From positions 1 through 38,573 of the IMG/VR virus record IMGVR_UViG_3300049812_002241: a stretch of DNA of 38,573 bases; one strand, 5' to 3'. The DNA is from a virus. The position numbers were made by a program, and so were the translations under genes. Below are positions 8,461-16,046 of this stretch, piece after piece (position 1 is the stretch's first letter; each line of letters begins with the position of its first letter). The notes beneath the pieces are model-generated. The model searched no databases and was not told the DNA's origin. It was given only the letters and a program-made list of their open reading frames with translations.

Positions 8461-8898
8461 CTATGCAATACGAATGATTGCGTTACTTGCATCCGCTGTT
8501 GGAAACTGAATAGTAAAAGTACCTGATGTAGATGTTTTATCAGCACCAAAATCTAATACTGCAACAGCCCTATCTGCATTAGTGTCATTATAAATTAATG
8601 CACCACGAGCCGTAATTGTAGCATTAGAAAACGAAGCATCTCCAAAATCTGCTATAGCAGTTGTTCCATCTAAAGTAGGAGTAACTTCTGTTAAAGCAAT
8701 TCCTCCTGATGTATATCCGTTTCCGTTTGCCACTTCAGCTATACCACTACTTGCATATGCAGTTGTTGACGCACCAATGTTAGTGGAACTAGTGTGTAAA
8801 GACATTTTAAAAGCATTACCACTACTTGCTGTAAAATTATGTAATCCTTGCAGTAATTCTTGTTTAAAAGAACTACACATTGCTTGAGTTGGGGCCAT
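8461..8898 (-). CDS. Conserved structural protein upstream of the fibre
   Basis: A 145-aa protein. The first 30 residues are helical (MAPTQAMCSSFKQELLQGLHNF), followed by a beta-rich body with KMSLHTSSTNIGASTTAYASSGIAEVANGNGYTSGG, an ALTEV...DGTTAIADFGDASF segment, then ALIYND..ADRAVAVLDFGADKTS.SGTFTIQFP. This is a recurrent marine-phage protein adjacent to fibre genes and likely a virion component, possibly linking tail and fibre. No enzymatic motif is visible. Confidence 0.85.
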   Translation of the reverse strand: MAPTQAMCSSFKQELLQGLHNFTASSGNAFKMSLHTSSTNIGASTTAYASSGIAEVANGNGYTSGGIALTEVTPTLDGTTAIADFGDASFSNATITARGALIYNDTNADRAVAVLDFGADKTSTSGTFTIQFPTADASNAIIRIA

Positions 8899-9185
8899 TA
8901 TAATCTCCTTATTATTTCAGCCAAATCTTTGTGACCGTTATTAGCCAACACTTGAACGATAGTAGCACGTTCTTCCTTTCTTGCCAATGTAATGTAATGA
9001 TACATAATTCTTGCCGCATTATCCTTAAAAGCTCTGGCTTGCGCTTGTATAGCAGGATGCGCTCTATCTGATATGGTTATTAGCTTATCAAGAGCTAATT
9101 CAGTCAACTGTTCTGTTGAATGACCACCTTGGTCAGAAGTCATTACATTTACATTTCCAACTGTTCCTGTTGATAAATCAAGCAT
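8898..9185 (-). CDS. Small helical protein, unknown role
   Basis: A 95-aa protein: MLDLSTGTVGNVNVMTSDQGGHSTEQLTELALDKLITISD followed by a long helix (IQAQARAFKDNAARIMYHYITLARKEERATIVQVL) and a terminal NGHKDLAEIIRRL. The stop overlaps the start of the next gene. The GGHSTEQ.TELALDKLI...D.A.PAI..QA pattern is familiar from marine and cyanobacterial phages next to structural genes, where its function is unassigned. Confidence 0.82.
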   Translation of the reverse strand: MLDLSTGTVGNVNVMTSDQGGHSTEQLTELALDKLITISDRAHPAIQAQARAFKDNAARIMYHYITLARKEERATIVQVLANNGHKDLAEIIRRL

Positions 9186-9194
9186 ATATATTCC

Positions 9195-9839
9195 TTATGT
9201 TTTTTGAACTCTGCGTAGACCTGTTCTATACGCATCTGTATTTTCAAAACCTTCCCCATAATTTTTTAACCGTATGATGGCCTCATTAAATCTATCCGTA
9301 TACATTTGCAAAATATCTGCATCTCCCTTCATAAATACGTAAGATTCATATAAACTTCCATATAACAAAGCATCAGGTGCATTTGTACCTAACCAAGTTG
9401 TACCGTCTCCAGATGCTGTTATTGATACGGGTCTATAGTAATAATGTAGCTCAATAGAATAATTACTATTAGGAGTAGGACTAATAATAAAATTATTGAT
9501 ATCAAAGAGAGCATAGTATTTCGGTATGCCTGTAGTGTTTGGGTTTGGCGCATATTGTTGAACAAAATTTACATCCTTGAATAACAGAAAATCATGTTCA
9601 TTTGAGTTAATGATAGATATTGCAATTGAACCTAAATAATCTGTTGGAACAGCAAGAAACTTATTTCCGTTAGTCAGCGTTCCTGTTACATTCTTTCTGA
9701 AGTAATCTAACTCAACAAGTTTTAAGATTCGCTCTTCCGCGTTTTTTATAAAGTTAGGTATATTTGTTGTGAACGTAGTTTCGTCATTCTCTGTGTAGTC
9801 TTTGATCGCTTGTGTTAGGGTTGTATTAGTGTAACTCAT
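9195..9839 (-). CDS. Neck/tail adaptor-like protein
   Basis: A 214-aa protein with the pattern AIKDYTENDETTFTTNIPNFIKNAEERILKLVELDYFRKNVTGTLTNGNKFLAVPTDYL. The body continues with YYYRPVSIT and a C-terminal helical segment (LLYGSLYESYVFMKGDADILQMYTDRFNEAIIRL). This arrangement matches the head-to-tail adaptor proteins of short-tailed phages (SU10-type adaptor family). It lies between a second neck-like gene and the fibres, as expected for a connector layer. The assignment rests on the sequence pattern only. Confidence 0.75.
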   Translation of the reverse strand: MSYTNTTLTQAIKDYTENDETTFTTNIPNFIKNAEERILKLVELDYFRKNVTGTLTNGNKFLAVPTDYLGSIAISIINSNEHDFLLFKDVNFVQQYAPNPNTTGIPKYYALFDINNFIISPTPNSNYSIELHYYYRPVSITASGDGTTWLGTNAPDALLYGSLYESYVFMKGDADILQMYTDRFNEAIIRLKNYGEGFENTDAYRTGLRRVQKT

Positions 9840-10603
9840 GGTGTATTCGCCTGACCGCCCATGCCGCTATGATTTGTACAATAGTAATATAAGGTTGGCG
9901 CACCAACAGCAACTGTAATTTGCGTATAGGCTCCTGAATTTCCTGGAGTCCCAGCCGTGGTGACTCCTGTTGTGTATTCGCTACCACCTCCGTGTGTTCC
10001 ATTAGAAGTAGTAGAAAATCTTAATGGATGACCTGAATTAGAACTATGACTCTGGTCAAAACGATAGGTCGAACCTTCTGTCAAGGTTAATGCAGAACCT
10101 GTTTGATTAGACCCATCTAAGAAGTATTTATTACCTCCATCATTCACAACTGTAACAGCAAACAACTGATACACTGTAACTGAACCAAGAGAAGTAGCTC
10201 CAGAAACACCATTCTGGGCAACAAACCCAAGCTGGGCAGAGGCTGATACACCTGTAGGAGTTACAGTAACAGAAGAACTAGAGGTTTCTGAAGTAGATAC
10301 TGTAACAGTTCCAACGCTAGTATTTAAAACAGTTAAATCATTTATAGAAGAAGGAATAATGTCTTTCCCTGTGGTAGAGAATACTATAAATGCAGTAGGT
10401 TCTTCTGGTTCGGGTCTTGCATCTTTTAAAGCTTGAGAATCCCCAACTTTTCTAAATGGCCCTAATTGTGGATGTTTTGGTTCAAATTCGTCTGGGCCAA
10501 CTACAGACCCATTCCACTCTCTTCTCATATCTTTATAAGGATATCTAAATCCTGATCTATCAGAAATAAAATAAGCTTTTTTTCCTGATGCAAAGCTTGA
10601 CAT
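9836..10603 (-). CDS. Virion protein with C-terminal cupredoxin-like domain
   Basis: A 255-aa protein. Residues 1-50 (KKAYFISDRSGFRYPYKDMRREWNGSVV, then EFEPKHPQLGP) form a small motif widespread in phage structural genes. Residues 70-150 are low-complexity beta-rich sequence. Residues 155-255 resemble a cupredoxin fold: YFLDGSN, LTEGSTYRFDQS, GHPLRFST and the ending YYYCTNHSGMGG. His192, Cys242, His245 and Met248 occupy the spacing of a type 1 copper site. Its neighbours on both sides are neck/adaptor genes, so it is probably part of the particle. Copper binding is inferred, not shown. Confidence 0.82.
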   Translation of the reverse strand: MSSFASGKKAYFISDRSGFRYPYKDMRREWNGSVVGPDEFEPKHPQLGPFRKVGDSQALKDARPEPEEPTAFIVFSTTGKDIIPSSINDLTVLNTSVGTVTVSTSETSSSSVTVTPTGVSASAQLGFVAQNGVSGATSLGSVTVYQLFAVTVVNDGGNKYFLDGSNQTGSALTLTEGSTYRFDQSHSSNSGHPLRFSTTSNGTHGGGSEYTTGVTTAGTPGNSGAYTQITVAVGAPTLYYYCTNHSGMGGQANTP

Positions 10604-11271
10604 TAGTTTACTCTTAAATATTGATATTGTGGGGTAACACTAAAAGAGGAACGATCTCTATCTTCTATACTTGCTCTTTCAAACTCCTCTTCATATATGG
10701 CTTTTAAAGCTTGTATTCTATCGGGTGCTCTTTTAATAGAAAGATAATAAGCCAAGCCCGCAGCTAAACAGGGGTAAAACCTAAAAGGAACTTCAATAGT
10801 ATTTTGCATAGTGTCAGCATCTTGGATTCTTGTTAAAGCGTTGTAAACTATGGTGTCTGAACTATTTTCAGGAGTGGGATATAATTTTAAAGAAGGTGTA
10901 ATTTGTCTATCTAAGAAAAATTGACTTGGTCTTCCTTGTGTACTCTTTGTCGGAATGTTCAAATACTCGGCTCTACTCACACGCTCTAACGTAAAATCAA
11001 CATCACTTCGTCTTACTACAACCGATAAAATATCAATTACATCTGCGCCTAAATTATAAGCATTAGTTCCTTGAGTCAACGAAAGTGTAAGTTGAGAGAT
11101 AGTCCACTGATTTAAACCCCTATTTGCCCAATCTGCAAATAAAAGGTTAAGAGATCTTTTTGCACTTTTAAGGTCATACCCCGTTCTGACTTCTAAACCA
11201 CAACGTTCAAAAGCCTCTTCGATGTAATCATCAACCGCTAATTCAAAATCAGTGGAACTCGATAAGGTCAT
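10603..11271 (-). CDS. Head-to-tail connector/neck protein
   Basis: A 222-aa protein. An N-terminal helical part (DDYIEEAFERCGLEVRTGYDLKSAKRSLNLLFADWANRGLNQW) is followed by a beta part with NAYNLGADVIDILSVVVRR, GRPSQFFLDRQ and SLKLYPTPEN. A C-terminal helical part (PFRFYPCLAAGLAYYLSIKRAP) ends with a DRDRSSFSV segment. This combination is typical of neck or adaptor proteins (P22 gp4- or SU10-type) in short-tailed marine phages. Its ATG directly follows the stop of the small Lys/Met/Gly protein. Confidence 0.8.
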   Translation of the reverse strand: MTLSSSTDFELAVDDYIEEAFERCGLEVRTGYDLKSAKRSLNLLFADWANRGLNQWTISQLTLSLTQGTNAYNLGADVIDILSVVVRRSDVDFTLERVSRAEYLNIPTKSTQGRPSQFFLDRQITPSLKLYPTPENSSDTIVYNALTRIQDADTMQNTIEVPFRFYPCLAAGLAYYLSIKRAPDRIQALKAIYEEEFERASIEDRDRSSFSVTPQYQYLRVN

Positions 11272-11445
11272 TTATTTTTTCTTCTTTTTTGCCATTCGTT
11301 TTTTTGCTGCACCACCTCCGCGCATCATCATTGGTGGTTTTTTGCCATTAGCCATTCCACCTCCGCGCATCATTGTGGGAGCTTTTTTCATTCGTTTTTT
11401 TGCTGCACCCCCACCCATCATTTTTTTAACTTTTTTCATTACCAT
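11272..11445 (-). CDS. 57-aa Lys/Met/Gly-repeat mini-protein
   Basis: Translation of the minus strand from 11445 gives 57 residues built of Lys/Arg, Met and Gly, with the unit MMRGGG(A/M)A repeated and GGGAAKKRM present twice; it ends in five lysines. AGGAGAT lies seven bases before the ATG. The first 20 bases overlap the end of the 191-aa gene in another frame, and the stop abuts the ATG of the neck gene. I cannot assign a function. The charge suggests nucleic-acid contact or an internal virion role. Confidence 0.75.
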   Translation of the reverse strand: MVMKKVKKMMGGGAAKKRMKKAPTMMRGGGMANGKKPPMMMRGGGAAKKRMAKKKKK

Positions 11446-12001
11446 TTTTTAATCTCCTAAAAAGAGTTTTTCTGTTTTCGTAAAGTTTTGAGCCATTATA
11501 ATAATTTTCTGCATAATTATAATACCCTTTTATTCTAAGTGTATTTGATGCTTCTTGCAACTTACTTAATCGTTGTAAGAAAATCATAGCATACGGAACG
11601 TCTATGGTCGAATCAAAGTCAGCCTCCTCTAATAGTTCATTATCGTCATCATCAGGATGAAAACCCATCAAAAACATATCTTTATTAATAAAAATACCGT
11701 CCGAAATAGCTTTGTTTAACAAATTTAAATACCGATCCATTTCATTTAAAGGAAGAAAACAAAAATCGATTAGAATAATGACATCTTTTGAATCGTCCCA
11801 TTGTGAAATTAAAGAAAACAGATCTTGCCAATGGTTTTCATATTTAAAACAAAACCCTACCTTATCATCTAACCATGCTTTTTTAGCAAAAGGACATGGA
11901 GGCAAACCATTGAAATGTTCATTAGCAACCTCTAAAGCTGTTTTTGACCATGCTTGCGTTTCAGAAATTATTGATTGTTCTAGTTCAAAATTTGGTAACA
12001 T
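11426..12001 (-). CDS. 191-aa protein with PCPFAKKAW motif
   Basis: An acidic, soluble-looking protein. Residues 25-50 read ANEHFNGLPPCPFAKKAWLDDKVGF, after which come VIILIDFCFLPLNEMDRYLNLLN and MGFHPDDDDNELLEEADFDSTIDVPYAMIFLQRLS. The CPFA motif and the following hydrophobic-aromatic strand are reminiscent of the DUF1415 family, but I am unsure. It stands among small basic proteins and is the only acidic gene in that cluster. Confidence 0.75.
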   Translation of the reverse strand: MLPNFELEQSIISETQAWSKTALEVANEHFNGLPPCPFAKKAWLDDKVGFCFKYENHWQDLFSLISQWDDSKDVIILIDFCFLPLNEMDRYLNLLNKAISDGIFINKDMFLMGFHPDDDDNELLEEADFDSTIDVPYAMIFLQRLSKLQEASNTLRIKGYYNYAENYYNGSKLYENRKTLFRRLKNGNEKS

Positions 12002-12008
12002 AATTACC

Positions 12009-12377
12009 TCAAAACTGTACCACCGAACCTTTTGTTCTCTTTCGCCTGTTTGACATCACTTGTCCACAGCCTCTTGCAACGGCAGTACCCGACACTTTTT
12101 TACCTTTAAAAGGTCTTTTCACACGACCCCCATTGGCTAAATTTGTTACTTTTGACTCTTTGGTATTAGAGACAACAGTTTTTCCTTTAGAACCCTCACG
12201 CTTTTTCTTACGAGCGGTAGAAGCCCTTTCTGATTTACTGAGGCTGTTGGCTTTTGCTCTTGGGAGACATCTGTCTGGATTTTTTTTGTCCTTGGACGTC
12301 CCACACTTCCCTTTGATCGACCCATCTGTTCCTATCCTTACCCAATCTTGTTTAAGCCACTTTTTAAGTTCGCCCAT
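12009..12377 (-). CDS. Very basic Cys-containing protein (GTDGSIKG type)
   Basis: A 122-aa Lys/Arg-rich protein. The N-terminal half has WLKQDWVRIGTDGSIKGKCG, KNPDRCLPRAKANSLSKSERASTARKKKR and VVSNTK; the C-terminal part is NGGRVKRPFKGKKVSGTAVARGCGQVMSNRRK. Both segments are recurrent marine-phage motifs. Cysteines occur in CGT, CLP and GCG contexts. DNA or capsid-interior binding would fit the charge but is inference. Its start overlaps the stop of the preceding mini-protein (TAATG). Confidence 0.82.
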   Translation of the reverse strand: MGELKKWLKQDWVRIGTDGSIKGKCGTSKDKKNPDRCLPRAKANSLSKSERASTARKKKREGSKGKTVVSNTKESKVTNLANGGRVKRPFKGKKVSGTAVARGCGQVMSNRRKRTKGSVVQF

Positions 12378-12613
12378 TATTTTTTACCTTTTGCACCCTT
12401 TGCATAATTAGGGTCTTTGCAGTATTTTGAAGCAGCTAAATTTGCATATGCACTTGGGTATGTATCAAAAGTTCTTTTTGCCCAAGCTTTTCCAGCAGGG
12501 CAAATCTTTGAACCCTTACTTTTTTTTGAGGCTTTGCCACCTTTTCGCATATAAGTTACTTCTAATTTTGCAGGTTTTGGTCCTGTTCTAACTCTTGAAA
12601 TTGAATGTCCCAT
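12377..12613 (-). CDS. 78-aa basic protein (KAWAKRTFDTYPSAYAN type)
   Basis: I place the start at the ATG at 12613 (MGHSISRVRTG) because a GAGG ribosome-binding site lies seven bases upstream. The longer reading frame would run through the 52-aa gene next door. The core is RKGGKASKKSKGSKICPAGKAWAKR and then TFDTYPSAYANLAASKYCKDPNYAK, with two cysteines and many lysines. This motif is frequent as a tiny separate gene in marine phages; its role is unknown. Confidence 0.8.
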   Translation of the reverse strand: MGHSISRVRTGPKPAKLEVTYMRKGGKASKKSKGSKICPAGKAWAKRTFDTYPSAYANLAASKYCKDPNYAKGAKGKK

Positions 12614-12630
12614 ATTTGCCCTCGTAATTG

Positions 12631-12789
12631 TCATAGAAGTTGTTCTAAACCCGCAGCTAATACTATCAATACCATAACAGCCCACATTCGGTTATCAAGA
12701 TTTTTTAATTTTTCCTGAATATCCGCATATCTTCTGTTACACTCTTCTTCGTGTCTTTCAAGTTGTTTTAAAACATCCTCTGCTTTCAT
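12631..12789 (-). CDS. 52-aa coiled-coil plus membrane-anchor protein (XhlA-like)
   Basis: Translation from the ATG at 12789 gives 52 residues. A charged heptad-like helix (MKAEDVLKQLERHEEE to QEKLKNLDNR) is followed by one membrane segment (MWAVMVLIVLAAGLEQLL) at the C-terminus. Size and plan match XhlA-type haemolysin/lysis accessory proteins and similar mini-genes of marine phages. The start overlaps the stop of the upstream gene (TGATG). It may help membrane disruption, but no activity can be read from sequence. Confidence 0.75.
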   Translation of the reverse strand: MKAEDVLKQLERHEEECNRRYADIQEKLKNLDNRMWAVMVLIVLAAGLEQLL

Positions 12790-13076
12790 CAACACTTCCA
12801 CCTTTTTCTTGCTTGTCTTAAACGACTATTTGGATCTTTAGCAGCTTTCGGAAATTTTTTCATTTGTCCTGCGGAACGAGCACAAAATGACTTCCTACGT
12901 TTAGCGTCTTTGCTACCTGGTTTTACTTTTCCTGTGACAGCCGTTTTTAATTTTGACCCAGGATTTGCTCTTCGATAAGCAGCCACTCCTGCTTTTGTCA
13001 TTCCCGCCCCAGATTTAGTGGGACGGAAATTTTTCTTATTTCTTTTTGGCATCGTATCTGGTTTACGTTTTGCCAT
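12789..13076 (-). CDS. 95-aa very basic protein (AYRRANPGSKLKTAVT type)
   Basis: The central block AGMTKAGVAAYRRANPGSKLKTAVTGKVKPGS and then KDAKRRKSFCARSAGQMKKFPKAAKDPNSRLRQARKRWKC is a strongly conserved small domain in tailed phages of marine bacteria, which I believe corresponds to DUF6321. It is rich in Lys/Arg and has two Cys. Function is unknown. It belongs to a run of four extremely basic short proteins between 11.27 and 13.08 kb, downstream of the capsid gene. Confidence 0.85.
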   Translation of the reverse strand: MAKRKPDTMPKRNKKNFRPTKSGAGMTKAGVAAYRRANPGSKLKTAVTGKVKPGSKDAKRRKSFCARSAGQMKKFPKAAKDPNSRLRQARKRWKC

Positions 13077-13084
13077 ATCTAAAC

Positions 13085-13357
13085 CTAATTAAAGAATACA
13101 GTTGCAGCCGTAATATTAGTCAACGCTGACACAAATATGTCCGATACCTTTATACCCTCTGCAGGAATATTAACAGAATGAGTATCAGAAGCGTTAAAGT
13201 CTAAATCAAGAACAGTTGCACCTCCACTCGCGTCTGTAATAGTTAATCGCGGTGTTCCAGAGGCTGTTTTAAGCTGTATTTGACGTATCCGTGCAGGACC
13301 AACTGCGAGCGAACCCGTGCCTGTAATCCTTTTGGATCTTACATCTGAGCCTGCCAT
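13085..13357 (-). CDS. Small beta-rich capsid-region protein
   Basis: A 90-aa protein: MAGSDVRSKRITGTGSLAVGPARIRQIQLKTASGTPRLTITDASGGATVLDLDF, then NIPAEGIKVSDIFVSALTNITAATVFFN. The alternating hydrophobic strands and the motif R..G...G..RIR.I.......G...LTI.DA suggest a compact beta protein. It lies two genes downstream of the major capsid gene, past the terminator, so it could be a decoration or minor head protein. Evidence is positional. Confidence 0.82.
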   Translation of the reverse strand: MAGSDVRSKRITGTGSLAVGPARIRQIQLKTASGTPRLTITDASGGATVLDLDFNASDTHSVNIPAEGIKVSDIFVSALTNITAATVFFN

Positions 13358-13369
13358 TTTTGTCTCCTA

Positions 13370-13852
13370 TTAAGCGGTTGGTGAATCAGAAGATATGCCA
13401 AAGAATTTTAAAGCAACAACTCCCCCTGCACCAGCTGTACCAGAGATTACAAGCTCAACCTCATCCGCTGTTTCGGTTGCTGCAGTAGTCGTTCCACCAG
13501 ACATACCTAAAACACCATTACAGGGGAAAAATCCTTTAAAGCCCGTAGAATTAATTGCCACGCTTATTCCATCAACGAATCCATCAGTATCTGCATCAGT
13601 TCCTATATCGTTAATGTTAACAGCATTAGCTGCAGCACTAGTTACTGTAATAGCTACGCCCATTGGAATAAAATTTGATGGAATGCCTACTGATGATTCT
13701 TTATGATCAGTGCCAGAAGCCGCAATTGTAATAGAGGTGCTGTAGGTAGACATAGTCATCTCATTAGTAAGAGCACCTGTAGATGAGTTTTTAATAATTG
13801 TTTTGAAACCGTTTTCTGAACGGACGGGACCGCTGAAAGTTGAATTAGCCAT
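13370..13852 (-). CDS. Capsid-region protein (STFSGPVRSENGFK type), possible decoration protein
   Basis: A 160-aa protein beginning MANSTFSGPVRSENGFKTIIKNSSTGAL, an N-terminus I know from marine-phage genes next to the capsid gene. The rest is Ala/Thr/Gly-rich, with alternating strands and a terminal VVALKFFGISS. Low charge and high beta content suggest a virion surface protein. It is the first gene after the terminator behind the major capsid gene, so its expression is probably lower than that of the capsid protein. Confidence 0.83.
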   Translation of the reverse strand: MANSTFSGPVRSENGFKTIIKNSSTGALTNEMTMSTYSTSITIAASGTDHKESSVGIPSNFIPMGVAITVTSAAANAVNINDIGTDADTDGFVDGISVAINSTGFKGFFPCNGVLGMSGGTTTAATETADEVELVISGTAGAGGVVALKFFGISSDSPTA

Positions 13853-13913
13853 ATTAATCTCCTTGTCGTGGCCAGTGTCTGCTTAATTGCAGTCAAGGTT
13901 TAAATTACTATAC

Positions 13914-13944
13914 AATAAAAAAGGGCGACTGCAAAGTCGCCCTT
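13914..13944 (-). terminator. Intrinsic terminator after the major capsid gene
   Basis: On the minus strand, a perfect 10-bp stem (AAGGGCGACT paired with AGTCGCCCTT, arms at 13921-13930 and 13935-13944) with a four-base loop is followed by a T tract. It lies 20 bases beyond the capsid stop codon. It probably separates highly expressed head genes from downstream tail genes by partial read-through. Confidence 0.93.
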
Positions 13945-13964
13945 GTCTTTCGGAGGAAAGATTT

Positions 13965-14870
13965 TTATGCTCCAGGTGTTGCAAACACGCTTCTCCAATC
14001 GGAAACACCGAAGCTGTAACGCTCACGAGCTTTAAAACGCATATTTCCAGTGTCAAAATCACCTTCCATAGCTGTTTTTATAGCAGCGCGATTAAACATT
14101 TTGAAGCCATTAGGTGCATCTGTCATAATGAAAAATGCATCTGTATCGGTTAAAAAGTGATTTACAACTGCTCCTTGAGGCAACATACCCATATTACGAA
14201 TTGCATTTGGGTCATTGTCGGATGTACCAACACGAAGATTTGAGTTTAACACTCTCTCAGCAATAAACTGTAATTCTTTTGGAATAACTAGTTTCATGCC
14301 ACGAATTGCTACTTTCAAACCTCTCTCATCAGTAATTCCTGCAATATCAATCAACATTTGCTCTAAAGATGTTTCGTTTAAATCCGAAGCTACAGATAAA
14401 ACGTTGGATTGATTACCAGAAAGAGAAGGGTGTGACGCTGAACACAAAGCTGCACCGTCACCTATTGGTGAGCCTGTGCTAAAGGCATTGTTTAAAATTG
14501 ACGCTGCTTTAATTTGCTTTGTTTGTGCCATTGAACGAGCAAGAGCTTTCGTATAACGAGAAGCTAAACGGTCGTACAAATTATCTTCTATAGCTTCTTC
14601 TGTTATGGAAAAAGCCAAAGCAATAGTTTCATGTGTGTACCGGGCAGTATATGTCTCTTGTGCATCATCAAACTGGATTGCTCCACCCTCTGATTTTACA
14701 GGTGCTGTTGAAAACCCGCCCAACATTACCTCTTCTTCAAAAGCACGATCAGAAGCTTCTTCTGTAAAAATTTCAGAATGCTCATTTTCGTACCTGTCGT
14801 ATTCCAGACCGAACAATGCGTTCAAACCTGGTTCTAGCTCTTTTGCTAGTTGTGCTCTAGAAATAGCCAT
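13965..14870 (-). CDS. Major capsid protein
   Basis: A 301-aa protein. It has the features of an HK97-fold head protein: N-terminal arm (AQLAKELEPGLNALFGLEYDRYENEHSEIF), E-loop-like region with FSTAPVKSEGGAIQFDDAQETYTARYTHETIALAFSI, a long central spine helix (DNLYDRLASRYTKALARSMAQTKQIKAASILNNAF), A-domain sequence with MKLVIPKELQFIAERVLNS, and a final ARERYSFGVSDWRSVF strand typical of capsid proteins. It lies directly after the decoration-like 215-aa gene and before a strong terminator, as expected for the most abundant virion protein. Confidence 0.92.
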   Translation of the reverse strand: MAISRAQLAKELEPGLNALFGLEYDRYENEHSEIFTEEASDRAFEEEVMLGGFSTAPVKSEGGAIQFDDAQETYTARYTHETIALAFSITEEAIEDNLYDRLASRYTKALARSMAQTKQIKAASILNNAFSTGSPIGDGAALCSASHPSLSGNQSNVLSVASDLNETSLEQMLIDIAGITDERGLKVAIRGMKLVIPKELQFIAERVLNSNLRVGTSDNDPNAIRNMGMLPQGAVVNHFLTDTDAFFIMTDAPNGFKMFNRAAIKTAMEGDFDTGNMRFKARERYSFGVSDWRSVFATPGA

Positions 14871-14882
14871 TGACTAATCTCC

Positions 14883-15530
14883 TTATATACCAGTTGACAA
14901 CGATGTGGTCTGTGAAGCCGAAGCTGCTACAGGCGCATTGTGATGAATGTTAAACCGAACAATAAAATTAACTCCAGCTGAAGCATACTCTAAATTCGCT
15001 ACATCTGTTGTTAAACCTTGTATTCTCATCAGAAAGGTCGCTGTAGTAGCTGCTGTTGAGATATCAAGTTGTGCAGTTGAACGACCAGTGGATGTTGACC
15101 CAGATGTTGCTGTTGCTAGTTGACAGTTTGCAAAAATATCAGCAATCGCAGTTGCGCGATCTGTGACAGTTTCATCTGCTGCTACCATAAACAACTGACT
15201 AGGGTTATCAGCTACTAAAGCCTTCACAGGGAAATTAGTATCCACGCTGACATTATTGGAACCAGGCCAATAATTTTTGAAGACAGTCTTTTTTGAAGAA
15301 CTATCCACATATTCTACACCCATAAAGACACCCAATGCAGGTACTGTACCACCATTTGCGTTTCCAACAATATCAATAAACCCCGTAGATAAAGGAATTA
15401 CAGGAGAGTATTGAAAAATCGCATTAGTATTATTTGTTGCGATTTCATATTGAGTCACACCAGTAGTATTTGCACCTGCACCGTTAAGTCCGATTGGGCG
15501 TAAACCAAAAGAAGTATCTTGGTTTGCCAT
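14883..15530 (-). CDS. Capsid-associated structural protein (FGLRPIG type)
   Basis: A 215-aa protein starting MANQDTSFGLRPIGLNGAG. The FGLRPI opening, the VIPLSTGF..IVGNANGGTVPALGVFMGVEYVDSSSKKTVFKNYWPG block and the FPVKALVADNP..LFMV block recur in phage head-gene clusters, next to the capsid gene. The beta-rich composition fits a decoration or minor capsid protein. Twelve bases separate it from the capsid gene, so the two are probably made from one message. Confidence 0.87.
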   Translation of the reverse strand: MANQDTSFGLRPIGLNGAGANTTGVTQYEIATNNTNAIFQYSPVIPLSTGFIDIVGNANGGTVPALGVFMGVEYVDSSSKKTVFKNYWPGSNNVSVDTNFPVKALVADNPSQLFMVAADETVTDRATAIADIFANCQLATATSGSTSTGRSTAQLDISTAATTATFLMRIQGLTTDVANLEYASAGVNFIVRFNIHHNAPVAASASQTTSLSTGI

Positions 15531-15542
15531 TTTTTACTCCAA

Positions 15543-16040
15543 TCATTGGTTCTGTTTAGAACCACCAAAGGTTACACGAGATTGACGATCAGGTTTATTA
15601 ATCGTCATGGTAGAGTGAGAATTTTCTCGCATCATATCATGGTCAACTGCATTCATTTGGTCTTGAGTTCTTTGATTAAAATACTCAGTTCTTTCTTCAA
15701 CAGTCTCTAATGGTATTCTGGCGAGAACTAATCCGCCAACTCCAAACACACCAGCATATTTACCTGAATCAATTACTGGGGCCTCAAAATCTGGATATTC
15801 ATCTGATCTGACAAGTTCGTATCCTTCGCGTAGACGAGCAGAAATATTTTTTCTGTCATCAAATCCACGAACTTCGGCTCTGATCCAACGATGTTTAAAT
15901 CCTTGTGGCGCAGGTGGTGCGTCTAGCATAGACGGGGGAGTCCAAGGTCTTCGTCTTGTCTCTTTCTCCCTTGTCTTACTAGCACGAGAGTCACGACTAA
16001 CATCCGATACTTCGGTTTTTGTTACTTCAATTTCAGCCAT
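15543..16040 (-). CDS. Conserved head-cluster protein (GFKHRWIRAE type)
   Basis: A 165-aa protein. After a charged disordered N-terminus comes PWTPPSMLDAPPAPQGFKHRWIRAEVRGFDD, then NISARLREGYELVRSDEYPDFEAPV, then GKYAGVFGVGGLVLARIPLETVEERTEYFNQR. This is a well-conserved small protein found between scaffold and capsid genes of marine phages. Its function is unassigned; a role in prohead assembly is inferred from position. Confidence 0.85.
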   Translation of the reverse strand: MAEIEVTKTEVSDVSRDSRASKTREKETRRRPWTPPSMLDAPPAPQGFKHRWIRAEVRGFDDRKNISARLREGYELVRSDEYPDFEAPVIDSGKYAGVFGVGGLVLARIPLETVEERTEYFNQRTQDQMNAVDHDMMRENSHSTMTINKPDRQSRVTFGGSKQNQ

Positions 16041-16046
16041 TCTTCG

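Noticed and set aside
12540-12555. ATATGCGA on the minus strand in the 78-aa gene
   Set aside because: Coding sequence; the bases seven downstream are GC-rich and not promoter-like.
12614-12685. 24-codon N-terminal extension of the 78-aa gene
   Set aside because: It lies within the 52-aa coiled-coil gene, and the inner ATG has a better ribosome-binding site.
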